Counted from the stretch's first letter, positions 1 through 5,587 are shown. The stretch is 11,077 nt of DNA from Candidatus Dadabacteria bacterium RIFCSPHIGHO2_12_FULL_53_21 (GCA_001775255.1 MFCJ01000024.1:331-11407); one strand, 5' to 3'. The notes: generated by a model not told the origin, from the letters alone. Numbers and translations: made by a program.

Positions 1-515
1 GGAGGGATGATCATCGTGAGCGAGATGAAAGATACGTCGATTACAACTATGTCTGCCGGCTCGCCTGTGTCTTCGGGCTTTATGTAGCGGGCGTTCAGCT
101 TCTCCCTCACTACGACGCGGGGGTCCTGTCGGAGCTTCCAGTCGAGCTGGCCGTAGCCGACGTCGATCGCGTATACCTTCGCAGCCCCGGATCTGAGCAG
201 GCAGTCCGTGAAGCCGCCCGTCGATGCGCCTATGTCCACGGCTGTCTCGCCCGTCGGGTCTATGCCGAATTCCTTTAACGCCGCTTCGAGCTTGAGACCG
301 CCCCGGCTCACGTATTTGAGTGACGTATCCCTGACCGCGACCCCGGAGCCTTCCTTTACTAGAGCGCCCGCCTTGTCCGTCTTCACGCCGTCCACGTAAA
401 CGCCCCCCGCCATGATCAGGGCGCGCGCCTTAGTCCTCGTCTCCGCAAGCCCCCTCTCGACGAGCACCATATCGAGCCTCTTCTTAATAGGGGCGCGTTT
501 ATCTATCTTGTTCAT
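1..515 (-). CDS. tlyA: TlyA family rRNA (cytidine-2'-O)-methyltransferase / hemolysin-like protein, C-terminus cut by window edge
   Basis: Reading leftwards from 515, about 171 residues are visible. An N-terminal S4-type RNA-binding region comes first (KRLDMVLVERGLAETRTKAR, then IMAGGVYVDG). It is followed by the TlyA signature YVSRGGLKLEAALKEFGID and the SAM-binding core DIGASTGGFTDCLL. Next come VYAIDVGYGQLDWKLR and DVSFISLTMI. These are the hallmark blocks of TlyA, which in known members 2'-O-methylates cytidines of 16S and 23S rRNA; the hemolysin name is historical. The start ATG (513-515) overlaps the ispA stop by one base as TGATG. No Shine-Dalgarno site is visible, so translation probably depends on reinitiation after ispA. 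The remaining C-terminal third lies outside the window. The identification is secure; the exact rRNA target is inferred from the family. Confidence 0.95.
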   Translation of the reverse strand, partial: MNKIDKRAPIKKRLDMVLVERGLAETRTKARALIMAGGVYVDGVKTDKAGALVKEGSGVAVRDTSLKYVSRGGLKLEAALKEFGIDPTGETAVDIGASTGGFTDCLLRSGAAKVYAIDVGYGQLDWKLRQDPRVVVREKLNARYIKPEDTGEPADIVVIDVSFISLTMIIP

Positions 516-1417
516 CAGTGATTTCTGCAGCCCAGATAGAGCGCGATCTGCCTTAGCGCCTCGGCCCTGTGGTCGAACCCTTCGAGTATGCCGACCGCTT
601 TACGCGTAAGCTCGGAGGCTTTCCTCTTCGATTCCTCGATCCCCGCCAAACCGGGGTAAGTTGACTTGCCGTGCCTCTCGTCGTTCCCCCTCTCCTTACC
701 GAGGTCCCCTTCCCCTTCTATGTCGAGTATATCGTCTATTATCTGGTACGCGAGTCCGACTGCATCCGCGTATGAGGCGAGCTTTTCGAGCTGATTTTCA
801 TCGGCCCCGCCTATGCGCGCGCCCGCCGTGACGGATACCCTTATCATTGCCCCCGTCTTAAGCGCGTGCATCCGTTCGACCTGAGGGAGCGTGACGTCCT
901 TCGTCCCGGCGAGAGTGAGGGCCAGGTCCATGGCCTGTCCTTCTGTCATGCCGCGGGAGCCGGCGGCCTCTGCTATGTCGCTCACTATTTCGCAGATCAT
1001 CCGCGCGCTTACGCCCCTCCTGAGCCCCTCCGCGACGAGCATACCGAAGGCGTCCGACAGGAGCGCGTCCCCCGCGAGTATGGCCGTCGATTCCCCGAAG
1101 ACCCTGTGGTTTGTGGGGATCCCCCTCCTGAGCGCGTCGTCGTCCATCGAAGGCAGGTCGTCGTGTATGAGCGAATACGTATGTATCATCTCTATCGCGC
1201 ACGCGGCGGGCATGACCTTTTCGGGGTCGGCCCCCACGGCCTCGCCCGCGGCGAGGGCGAGTATGGGGCGGAGCCTCTTTCCCCCGGCAAGCACGCTGTA
1301 ACGCATGGACTCGAGGAGCCTCGCCTGACTTTCGCCCCCGTCCGGAAGGAGCGTATCCAGCGCCCTGTCGACGAGCTCCCTCTTTGCTCTTAGATAATTT
1401 ATGATATCGAATGCCAT
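515..1417 (-). CDS. ispA: Polyprenyl (farnesyl/geranyl) diphosphate synthase, IspA type
   Basis: A 300-residue trans-isoprenyl diphosphate synthase. It condenses isopentenyl diphosphate with allylic diphosphates in the cytoplasm, giving the C15 (or C20) precursor for quinones and the undecaprenyl carrier. Visible motifs in order: GGKRLRP (45-51) for diphosphate binding; the first aspartate-rich motif DDLPSMDDD (86-94), whose two-residue insertion is typical of bacterial FPP synthases; KTG (187-189); the second aspartate motif DDILD (228-232); and the GKSTYP block (250-255). Length matches E. coli IspA. The start at 1417 lies 6 bp after the xseB stop, and the stop overlaps the tlyA start. Product length (C15 versus C20) cannot be read with certainty. 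The dxs gene often found next in this operon is absent between ispA and tlyA. Confidence 0.95.
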   Translation of the reverse strand: MAFDIINYLRAKRELVDRALDTLLPDGGESQARLLESMRYSVLAGGKRLRPILALAAGEAVGADPEKVMPAACAIEMIHTYSLIHDDLPSMDDDALRRGIPTNHRVFGESTAILAGDALLSDAFGMLVAEGLRRGVSARMICEIVSDIAEAAGSRGMTEGQAMDLALTLAGTKDVTLPQVERMHALKTGAMIRVSVTAGARIGGADENQLEKLASYADAVGLAYQIIDDILDIEGEGDLGKERGNDERHGKSTYPGLAGIEESKRKASELTRKAVGILEGFDHRAEALRQIALYLGCRNH

Positions 1418-1423
1418 CGGGTA

Positions 1424-1651
1424 TCAGCTCTCGGGCTCGAAATCCTCGAAAGCGGTCTCGCCGTTCTTCTCCACGAGTATCTCGACTTTCTTCCTTATCT
1501 CACTCAACTTTTTATGGGAAAAGGAGATGAGCTCCGTCCCTTCCTGAAAGAGCTTTATAGAGTCTTCGAGCGGGAGGTTGCCGCTCTCGAGCTTCTTTAT
1601 TATTTCCTTTAGCTCTACAAGCGCGTCCTCGAACTTCATTTTGGATTTCAT
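1424..1651 (-). CDS. xseB: Exodeoxyribonuclease VII small subunit
   Basis: A 75-residue protein matching XseB in length and pattern: KFEDALVELKEIIKKLESG, then LPLEDSIKLFQEG, then a C-terminal helix rich in lysine and glutamate. XseB forms helical hairpins that coat the XseA catalytic subunit in exonuclease VII, a cytoplasmic single-strand DNA exonuclease. It is the first gene of the xseB-ispA-tlyA set. XseA is not adjacent: the region upstream (to 1784) is non-coding. The start at 1651 has no good Shine-Dalgarno site. A second in-frame ATG four codons later (MKSK-MKF) is an equally possible start, since the conserved domain begins at MKFEDAL. I found no convincing promoter in 1652-1783. Confidence 0.93.
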   Translation of the reverse strand: MKSKMKFEDALVELKEIIKKLESGNLPLEDSIKLFQEGTELISFSHKKLSEIRKKVEILVEKNGETAFEDFEPES

Positions 1652-1783
1652 AGACAGGTAGTTTATCTCTGAAGCGGACTCCGCACAAGGCTGGGCGGCT
1701 TGTAACGCTCCCCTTTCGTCAAGTTCGATTTAAGTTGGAATCATGTATAGTCTGAGATGCCCTGATTCACCCGCCGTCTAAAC

Positions 1784-1807
1784 AAAAAAGGGAGCCGAAG
1801 CTCCCTT
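1784..1807 (-). terminator. Rho-independent terminator of the IPTL-CTERM gene
   Basis: On the minus strand a perfect 8-bp stem, AAGGGAGC-TTCG-GCTCCCTT, carries a stable UUCG tetraloop closed by C-G. It is followed directly by further T residues (TTTTGTTT). It sits about 35 bp after the stop of the gene at 1841-2722 and insulates that gene from xseB downstream. On the plus strand the hairpin is followed by TATTGTTATA, so action there would be weaker. Confidence 0.9.
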
Positions 1808-1840
1808 ATTGTTATATAGTCAAATATATTGACCTTGAAA

Positions 1841-2722
1841 TTATGCAGTCGCTTTCTTCCGGCGTATAGCTAATAGACATATGATTCCTAATACTCCGGC
1901 CATAGCGATTACACCCCATTGGGAAAGAGTGGGGATAGGTACTGACTCCCAGATAATCTCCACCGGGTCTGATGCTATAACTCTGCCACTTAGATCTGTG
2001 TATGAGGCCGCTATTATGTCTGTACCCGGAAATCGACTAGAGTAAGTCCATGATACTTGGCCATTTTCATCTGTGGTGCAGTCATCGTTTGGAGAGCATT
2101 CACCGTTATTGGGGTTACTCACTTTTCCTGCGTTAGGTCCGGAATTTACCTCAAAGGTAACCAAAACTCCAGGTGCCGGTATTCCATCTGAATCAACTGT
2201 GGCCGTAACGGTGTGATCTGTTCCGATATCAGCAGTCGCAGTAGTTGGAGATAGATTGATAGATGGCGGTGATACGCATGGACATATTGAACGCCTAGAC
2301 CCAGGCCCGCAAGGAATGCCCAGATCATCCATATCAGTGCGGTGATCGGCTGGGCATCCATCATAAATTGAGCAATACAATGGGGCATTTAACCCTCCAC
2401 CCACAGTAGGATTGTCAAGTTCATCCTCAAGACAAGCGTGTGTCCAAGAGGAAACATTAACGACATTTCCGAGCCCCAATGCCTGACTAATTGCCTGGCA
2501 TTTTTCGACACTATTCTGTGCTTCAAACCATACGGAGTCATCCGCGATCGGTTGTAAACCAAGTGCTGAGCAAACGTCGTTACAAGCCTGGCCACAAGCT
2601 TGATCGTTGTAACACCACAACAGGCCGTTTGCCTCAACGCAAGTAGGTTGTGCCCACAGCTTGGGGGTAATAATCAGTAGAGATATAAAGATAAAGAATA
2701 AGGCAAATATTGATTTTTTCAT
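1841..2722 (-). CDS. Secreted protein with cysteine-rich domain, Ig-like (Big-1-type) domain and IPTL-CTERM sorting tail
   Basis: Start chosen at 2722 because AAAGGAGG (2729-2736) lies 6 bp upstream; a longer reading from 2767 would put the signal peptide internally. The 293-residue product has a signal peptide (MKKSIFALFFIFISLL, likely cut after LWA, residue 24). A region with 12 cysteines follows (28-149), which I do not recognise. An Ig-like region of invasin/Big-1 flavour comes next (about 152-258; PAPGVLVTFEVNSGP, then TDENGQVSWTYSS). The tail is IPTLSQWG (263-270), then a hydrophobic segment (271-286) and RRKK. This tripartite tail is the IPTL-CTERM signal, known to be linked with exosortase H, so the protein is probably exported, processed and held at or released from the cell surface. 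Base composition is visibly lower in GC than the flanking genes, suggesting transfer. Function is unknown; adhesion or matrix display is inference. Confidence 0.85.
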   Translation of the reverse strand: MKKSIFALFFIFISLLIITPKLWAQPTCVEANGLLWCYNDQACGQACNDVCSALGLQPIADDSVWFEAQNSVEKCQAISQALGLGNVVNVSSWTHACLEDELDNPTVGGGLNAPLYCSIYDGCPADHRTDMDDLGIPCGPGSRRSICPCVSPPSINLSPTTATADIGTDHTVTATVDSDGIPAPGVLVTFEVNSGPNAGKVSNPNNGECSPNDDCTTDENGQVSWTYSSRFPGTDIIAASYTDLSGRVIASDPVEIIWESVPIPTLSQWGVIAMAGVLGIICLLAIRRKKATA

Positions 2723-2728
2723 CCCCTT

Positions 2729-2778
2729 CCTCCTTTGGACCTTGGAGATATTATAATCTATATACATCTTACTACGAA
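2729..2778 (-). promoter_or_regulatory. Candidate promoter and strong ribosome binding site of the IPTL-CTERM gene
   Basis: On the minus strand a perfect TATAAT box lies at 2750-2755, with a poor -35 match (TTCGTA, 2773-2778) at 17-bp spacing. This would give a leader of about 20 nt. The Shine-Dalgarno AAAGGAGG (2729-2736) then precedes the ATG at 2722 by 6 bp and decides the start. The surrounding 2740-2820 is AT-rich. The ribosome site is convincing; the promoter rests mainly on the -10 box. Confidence 0.45.
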
Positions 2779-3197
2779 TTAATGATAGAAATCAATTTAG
2801 TGTTTGGGCTAACTAAACTCATTACACAAGCAACATTTGAATGTGAACCATGATTTTTGTACTACCACTCTTCCGCCTGAATAGGTGCGCGGTATCCAGG
2901 GGCCAAATGAAGGTAACTCCCTCTGGTATTATCTTTGCCTTGGCTCCGGAATCCCATCTCCCTCGCTTCATTGCTCTCCCGAATTGAGTTTTATATGAAT
3001 TTTTACTGGCTTGCCTCCACAAGGATATCAACGGGGAGCAGCACAGGCCGAGGCCCCGGAGAACCGTCAGGCGGGCGCGGTATCCGTGGAATCAGGGCAT
3101 TACCGTCCACTCCTCCGTTCCGGCGATGAGTTCAGAGCCCGTCAGCTTACGCCGCTTGACACAAGGACCGGCATTTCCGGGCGGAGCGTCACTCCCC
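2768..3197. other. Gene-free interval between the IPTL-CTERM gene and the glycosyltransferase
   Basis: About 430 bp with no reading frame that looks like a real protein, no RNA gene recognised and no clear terminator after the glycosyltransferase. The first 60 bp is AT-rich promoter-like sequence for the IPTL-CTERM gene. The part from about 3030 to 3197 is GC-rich and featureless to my reading. A weak transposase-like scrap is listed separately. Confidence 0.6.
2918..2971 (-). pseudogene. Possible scrap of an IS3-type transposase N-terminal (OrfA-like) region
   Basis: Eighteen residues on the minus strand (MKRGRWDSGAKAKIIPEG) resemble the start of the helix-turn-helix part of some IS3-family OrfA proteins, which read like KRxRWDSxxKAxIVLEG. 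The frame then runs on into unrelated residues and stops. No terminal inverted repeats or further transposase blocks are visible nearby. The match is short and could be chance. It is listed because it lies beside a low-GC gene that looks acquired. Confidence 0.2.
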
Positions 3198-4181
3198 CTA
3201 TACGGCCGATAATCTTTTTTTCAGCTCCGGGACGCACCTCAGCAGGATGTCGTCTTTTTCATCGTTCCTGTCGTAGTATTTCATTTTGTCGATGAGACTG
3301 ACTTTTCTGTTATGGTTATGGCGCTTCAAATCATCGAGCGCCTCTTCCTCGGATTTGACCAGGTAATGGTTAATACGCAGTTTGTTGACCGAGACCCCTT
3401 TGATGTCGCACAGGTACGAGGTATAAGGGTCAACCGGGAATCGCGGCAAAATAGCCGTGATGCGCCTTTTAAGGCTCCGGATAATCCTCCCGGTCCTGAC
3501 GATTCTCACCGGCTCGAAATTCTCCGTGACCGCGGGTTCGCCGTCCCGGTAAGCGAAGACGTGAGGGCTAATCGGGCGGAGCGCTTTGGCCGGATCGACA
3601 ATGCTCTTGACCGATTTATTTCCGATCCAGCCGGTCCCGGCCTTCATAGTATAATTCTCGATGACCAGGCCATCCGGCTTTTTTTTGAGCCCGGACGACC
3701 CATATATCTGCCAGTTGACGACAATACCCGGGAAACCCTCATACTCCCTCAAAACCGCAGGCAGATTTTCTGCGTTCGGGGCAAACAGGAATTCGTCCAG
3801 GTCTATGAAGGCTATCCACCGGGAATCTTTCCCGTCTCTTTCGATGCATTCCCCGTAAACGTTCCGCTGCGTCGAGCCTGCCCAACGCTCAGGCCAATCC
3901 CGGAGGGTTACGGTTCCCCGATCGACATAGTCTTTCAGGACCGGTAAATAATCATCGTCGCTCTGATTGTTATACAGATAGAAGTGGCCGACTCCATTAA
4001 GCCCGTGGAACTCAATCCACTCCCTTAGGTATTCGGCCTCATTCCTGAAGATAGCGCATACGGACAAATAGTGTTTCAAATTAGCGTATTTCTCCGCCGG
4101 ATACTTGCCGCCGTCGTTGTTCAATAAAATGCGCTGCCGATTATGCCCCCGCAAGGGGCAGGAAGCCGGGGCAGTACGCAT
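3198..4181 (-). CDS. Glycosyltransferase, family 92 / DUF23-like (GT-A fold)
   Basis: A 327-residue cytoplasmic or membrane-associated glycosyltransferase. Visible blocks: VCAIFRNEAEYLREWIEFH (41-59) and GVGHFYLYNNQSDDD (63-77), the nucleotide-sugar-binding start of the GT92/DUF23 group; WIAFIDLDEFLF (122-133), carrying the DxD metal-binding motif; NWQIYGSSG (156-164); KSIVDP (192-197); and a late INHYLVKSEEE block (270-280) with the conserved H-Y and K-S. Members move a sugar (galactose in characterised eukaryotic ones) onto glycans; the bacterial acceptors are mostly unknown. No signal peptide or membrane segment is seen. The first 35 residues before the conserved domain have no clear ribosome site, so the true start may be later. 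It stands alone, with no polysaccharide cluster in the window, so its acceptor cannot be guessed. Confidence 0.85.
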   Translation of the reverse strand: MRTAPASCPLRGHNRQRILLNNDGGKYPAEKYANLKHYLSVCAIFRNEAEYLREWIEFHGLNGVGHFYLYNNQSDDDYLPVLKDYVDRGTVTLRDWPERWAGSTQRNVYGECIERDGKDSRWIAFIDLDEFLFAPNAENLPAVLREYEGFPGIVVNWQIYGSSGLKKKPDGLVIENYTMKAGTGWIGNKSVKSIVDPAKALRPISPHVFAYRDGEPAVTENFEPVRIVRTGRIIRSLKRRITAILPRFPVDPYTSYLCDIKGVSVNKLRINHYLVKSEEEALDDLKRHNHNRKVSLIDKMKYYDRNDEKDDILLRCVPELKKRLSAV

Positions 4182-4212
4182 ATTGCGCCCGCCCCGGTTA
4201 TTCTCGTTCGAC

Positions 4213-4228
4213 GTTAACCTTGGTTAAC
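4213..4228. promoter_or_regulatory. Palindrome GTTAACC-TT-GGTTAAC upstream of the glycosyltransferase
   Basis: A perfect 7-bp inverted repeat with a 2-bp centre, lying 32-47 bp upstream of the glycosyltransferase ATG (4181) and just past the lipoprotein stop (4245). There is no T-tract on either side, so a terminator is unlikely. The size and position suit a dimeric regulator's operator, but this is inference. Confidence 0.35.
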
Positions 4229-4244
4229 AGTGCTGTTTAAATCC

Positions 4245-4559
4245 TTAATACCCCTTCTTTTCCGCGTCGTCGGTGGCGCTGTCAGGCGCTGCATTGCCCG
4301 CGTCATCGACGGATTCAACGGTCTCTTCCACCGTTTCGTCCACTTCCACTTCTGTACCGCCCGTGTCCTGTACGGTGCTCTGTACAGTCGGCTCAGCCAT
4401 GCTGTCCGTCATGTCCGTATCGGCGGGGGCGACCTCTTCGACCTCGACCTCTTCCACCTCTACTTCCTCGGGTTCTTCAGCCTGCTTGCAGGCGGCGAGT
4501 CCGAGCACGAACGCGCCCGCGCAAAGAATGAAAAGGAACTTGCTGAAAATAGACTTCAT
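4245..4559 (-). CDS. Small acidic lipoprotein with EV-rich repeats
   Basis: Start chosen at 4559 because AAAGGAGG (4567-4574) precedes it by 7 bp; a longer in-frame reading from 4667 would bury the signal peptide. The 104-residue product has a type II signal peptide (MKSIFSKFLFILCAGAFVLG) and the lipobox LAAC, with the lipidated cysteine at residue 24. The mature part is strongly acidic and low in complexity: EEPEEVEVEEVEVEEVAP, then many E, D, T and V residues, ending EKKGY. No enzymatic motif is visible and I do not recognise a family. It would be anchored in the inner or outer membrane and exposed as a flexible acidic tail. Divalent-cation binding or a spacer role are guesses. It lies 63 bp upstream of the glycosyltransferase on the same strand and could be cotranscribed with it. 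Confidence 0.8.
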   Translation of the reverse strand: MKSIFSKFLFILCAGAFVLGLAACKQAEEPEEVEVEEVEVEEVAPADTDMTDSMAEPTVQSTVQDTGGTEVEVDETVEETVESVDDAGNAAPDSATDDAEKKGY

Positions 4560-4762
4560 ACTTGTGCCTCCTTTCGTGAAATTGGATTCCGACCCGGGGG
4601 GTGTGTTAAATCCCCCGATAGTCAAACAACATACAACATTTATACCGCTAAATCCATATCTTTCCATGGTTATCTATATAGGTATCCAGGCATGGGATTT
4701 TCTCTTGAAAAATAAACGACTTCCGGCGATTCCAGCGGCGGGTGAACAACCGCAAATAAATT

Positions 4763-4785
4763 TCCTCCCCCTTGAGGGGGGAGGA
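4763..4785. repeat. Palindrome with 9-bp stem (TCCTCCCCC / GGGGGAGGA)
   Basis: A perfect 9-bp inverted repeat around TTGAG, followed by ATTAAGGTGGGGGTGT. The combination resembles the C-tract/G-tract intergenic repeats seen in many environmental bacterial genomes. A partial related piece (CCCCCCTCAAGGG) occurs at about 4849-4861. Confidence 0.6.
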
Positions 4786-4859
4786 TTAAGGTGGGGGTGT
4801 CACCTTCTATATATGAATTCAAGAATCCCGTTCTTACTTTTTTTCAATACCCCCCTCAA

Positions 4860-4916
4860 GGGACAGATGGGACACATCACCGGGGTATATACCCTGCCCG
4901 TCTGTCCCATTGTCCC
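4860..4916. repeat. Nested inverted repeat with central palindrome GGGTATATACCC
   Basis: Outer arms GGGACAGATGGGACA (4860-4874) and TGTCCCATTGTCCC (4903-4916) are complementary except for one bulged base. The inner spacer holds a perfect 12-bp palindrome (4883-4894). Together they can fold into a long hairpin or cruciform. Confidence 0.65.
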
Positions 4917-4936
4917 AAAACTTAAATCCACCCTAG

Positions 4937-4957
4937 CCCTCCTTTACAAAAGGAGGG
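4937..4957. repeat. Palindrome CCCTCCTTT-ACA-AAAGGAGGG
   Basis: A perfect 9-bp inverted repeat with a 3-nt loop, preceded by AAATCCACCCTAG. It looks like the same broad class as the palindrome at 4763-4785, in inverse context. The AAGGAGGG could be mistaken for a ribosome site, but no credible gene follows. Confidence 0.6.
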
Positions 4958-4974
4958 AATTAATGCAAAAATCC

Positions 4975-5036
4975 GTTCATGCTGAGCTTGCCTGTCCTGA
5001 GCGCACACGAAGTGTGCAGTCGAAGGGTCGAAGCAC
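4975..5036. repeat. Composite nested repeat: X unit interrupted by a TCCTGAGC...GTCGAAGG unit carrying a CACAC hairpin
   Basis: The left part GTTCATGCTGAGCTTG (4975-4990) and right part TCGAAGCAC (about 5028-5036) are the two halves of a palindromic unit that occurs uninterrupted at 5518-5546. Between them sits a second unit (4991-5027), TCCTGAGC...GTCGAAGG. Inside that unit the hairpin GCACAC-GAA-GTGTGC (5003-5017) replaces the short TT centre of the simple copy at 10183-10209. Confidence 0.7.
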
Positions 5037-5049
5037 GCATTTTTTCTTT

Positions 5050-5091
5050 CCGACATTACAGAATTTGCGGCGGGTGAGCACCCGCGGGCAT
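5050..5091. repeat. 42-bp direct repeat, copy 1
   Basis: Identical over 42 bp to 5161-5202. It starts CCGACATTACAGAATTTGCG and contains the hairpin GCGGGTG-AG-CACCCGC, followed by GGGCAT. The copies are 111 bp apart in the same orientation. Confidence 0.9.
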
Positions 5092-5115
5092 TCGAACCCA
5101 AGTATCTCCTCCCTT

Positions 5116-5153
5116 GTCATTCCCGAACGCCTTTATCGGGAATCCAGTCTTTT
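5116..5153. repeat. Dispersed repeat GTCATTCCCGA...TCGGGAATCCAG, copy 1
   Basis: The inverted arms ATTCCCGA and TCGGGAAT flank a short variable centre, followed by CCAGTCTTTT. The same unit recurs at 7371-7404 with a different centre. This is a repeat type I know from intergenic regions of many environmental bacteria. Confidence 0.75.
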
Positions 5154-5160
5154 GCCTTTC

Positions 5161-5202
5161 CCGACATTACAGAATTTGCGGCGGGTGAGCACCCGCGGGC
5201 AT
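5161..5202. repeat. 42-bp direct repeat, copy 2
   Basis: A perfect copy of 5050-5091, including the GCGGGTG-AG-CACCCGC hairpin. The flanks differ from the first base outside on the right (TTCG versus ACCA), which marks the unit end clearly. Confidence 0.9.
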
Positions 5203-5250
5203 ACCATCTCTAACCAACTCCTCAGCTCAACCAACAACCGAAGCCAGCCC

Positions 5251-5274
5251 GTTCGTCCTGAGCCCGTCGAAGGA
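5251..5274. repeat. Dispersed repeat GTTCGTCCTGAGC...GTCGAAGGA, simple copy
   Basis: A short form of the family, with centre CC instead of TT or a hairpin. Outer TCCT and AGGA are complementary. It is followed by TTAAACGGG. Confidence 0.7.
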
Positions 5275-5320
5275 TTAAACGGGTATATTTTTAGCAAATT
5301 ATGTGCAGTCCTTTCATAGA

Positions 5321-5335
5321 ACACACTACGTGTGT
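5321..5335. repeat. Hairpin ACACAC-TAC-GTGTGT, copy 1
   Basis: A 6-bp perfect inverted repeat with a 3-nt loop, in the context TTCATAGAACACAC. It recurs at 5412-5426 with a similar flank (TTCATTAAACACAC). It shares the CACAC-N3-GTGTG core with the hairpins at 5003 and 5494. Confidence 0.7.
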
Positions 5336-5343
5336 GATTTTTG

Positions 5344-5367
5344 CTTCTTTTCATCAAGGAAAAGAAG
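5344..5367. repeat. Inverted repeat CTTCTTTTC-ATCAAG-GAAAAGAAG
   Basis: A perfect 9-bp stem with a 6-nt loop, lying between the two ACACAC-TAC-GTGTGT hairpins. It is followed by GATAAAAAAAC. On the minus strand it is followed by T-poor sequence, and on the plus strand by A-rich sequence, so it is not a convincing terminator. Confidence 0.6.
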
Positions 5368-5411
5368 GATAAAAAAACACAGCCTTTCGCCTTTTCTTGT
5401 CTTTTCATTAA

Positions 5412-5426
5412 ACACACTACGTGTGT
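5412..5426. repeat. Hairpin ACACAC-TAC-GTGTGT, copy 2
   Basis: Identical to 5321-5335. The two copies bracket an interval of about 76 bp that contains the CTTCTTTTC inverted repeat. Confidence 0.7.
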
Positions 5427-5481
5427 CTCTGCGGCCCTTCCATACCTCTTCTGCTTAAACCGGCAGCGAAACCCAACCCCG

Positions 5482-5546
5482 CCTGTCCTGAGCGCACACA
5501 AAGTGTGCAGTCGAAGGGTTCGTGCTGAGCTTGTCGAAGTATGAAC
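5482..5546. repeat. Tandem of TCCTGAGC...GTCGAAGG unit (with CACAC hairpin) and uninterrupted X unit
   Basis: Positions 5482-5518 carry the same unit as 4991-5027, with the hairpin loop changed from GAA to AAA (GCACAC-AAA-GTGTGC, 5494-5508). The X unit follows directly (5518-5546). Its arms GTTCGTGCT and AGTATGAAC pair with two G-T wobbles around GAGCTTGTCGA. Confidence 0.7.
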
Positions 5547-5587
5547 GGGTTTACCACCCTGCCCCGCCCGGACGAACATCATAAGAC

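Noticed and set aside
866..1393. 175-codon plus-strand frame opposite ispA
   Set aside because: An antisense shadow of ispA, which carries all the expected catalytic motifs.
1652..1783. Promoter for the xseB operon from a TTGACG box
   Set aside because: No -10 box at proper spacing was found. The operon promoter must be here or further upstream, but I cannot point to it.
3312..3947. 211-codon plus-strand frame opposite the glycosyltransferase
   Set aside because: A shadow: the minus-strand protein has the DxD and GT92-type blocks, and this one has none.
4805..4846. Possible terminator AAGAA-TCCCG-TTCTT followed by a T run
   Set aside because: The 5-bp AT-rich stem is too weak and no plus-strand gene ends before it.
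4273..5319. Long open frame of 348 codons on the plus strand
   Set aside because: Its first third is the antisense of the lipoprotein and the rest translates palindromic repeats. It has no conserved motif and shifting composition.
4975..5546. CRISPR-like array
   Set aside because: The repeats differ in sequence, spacing and orientation, and there are no regular spacers or cas genes.
5133..5582. Open frame of 149 codons on the minus strand
   Set aside because: The protein is a translation of the repeat units (for example the TCCTGAGC family), a common source of false hypothetical proteins.
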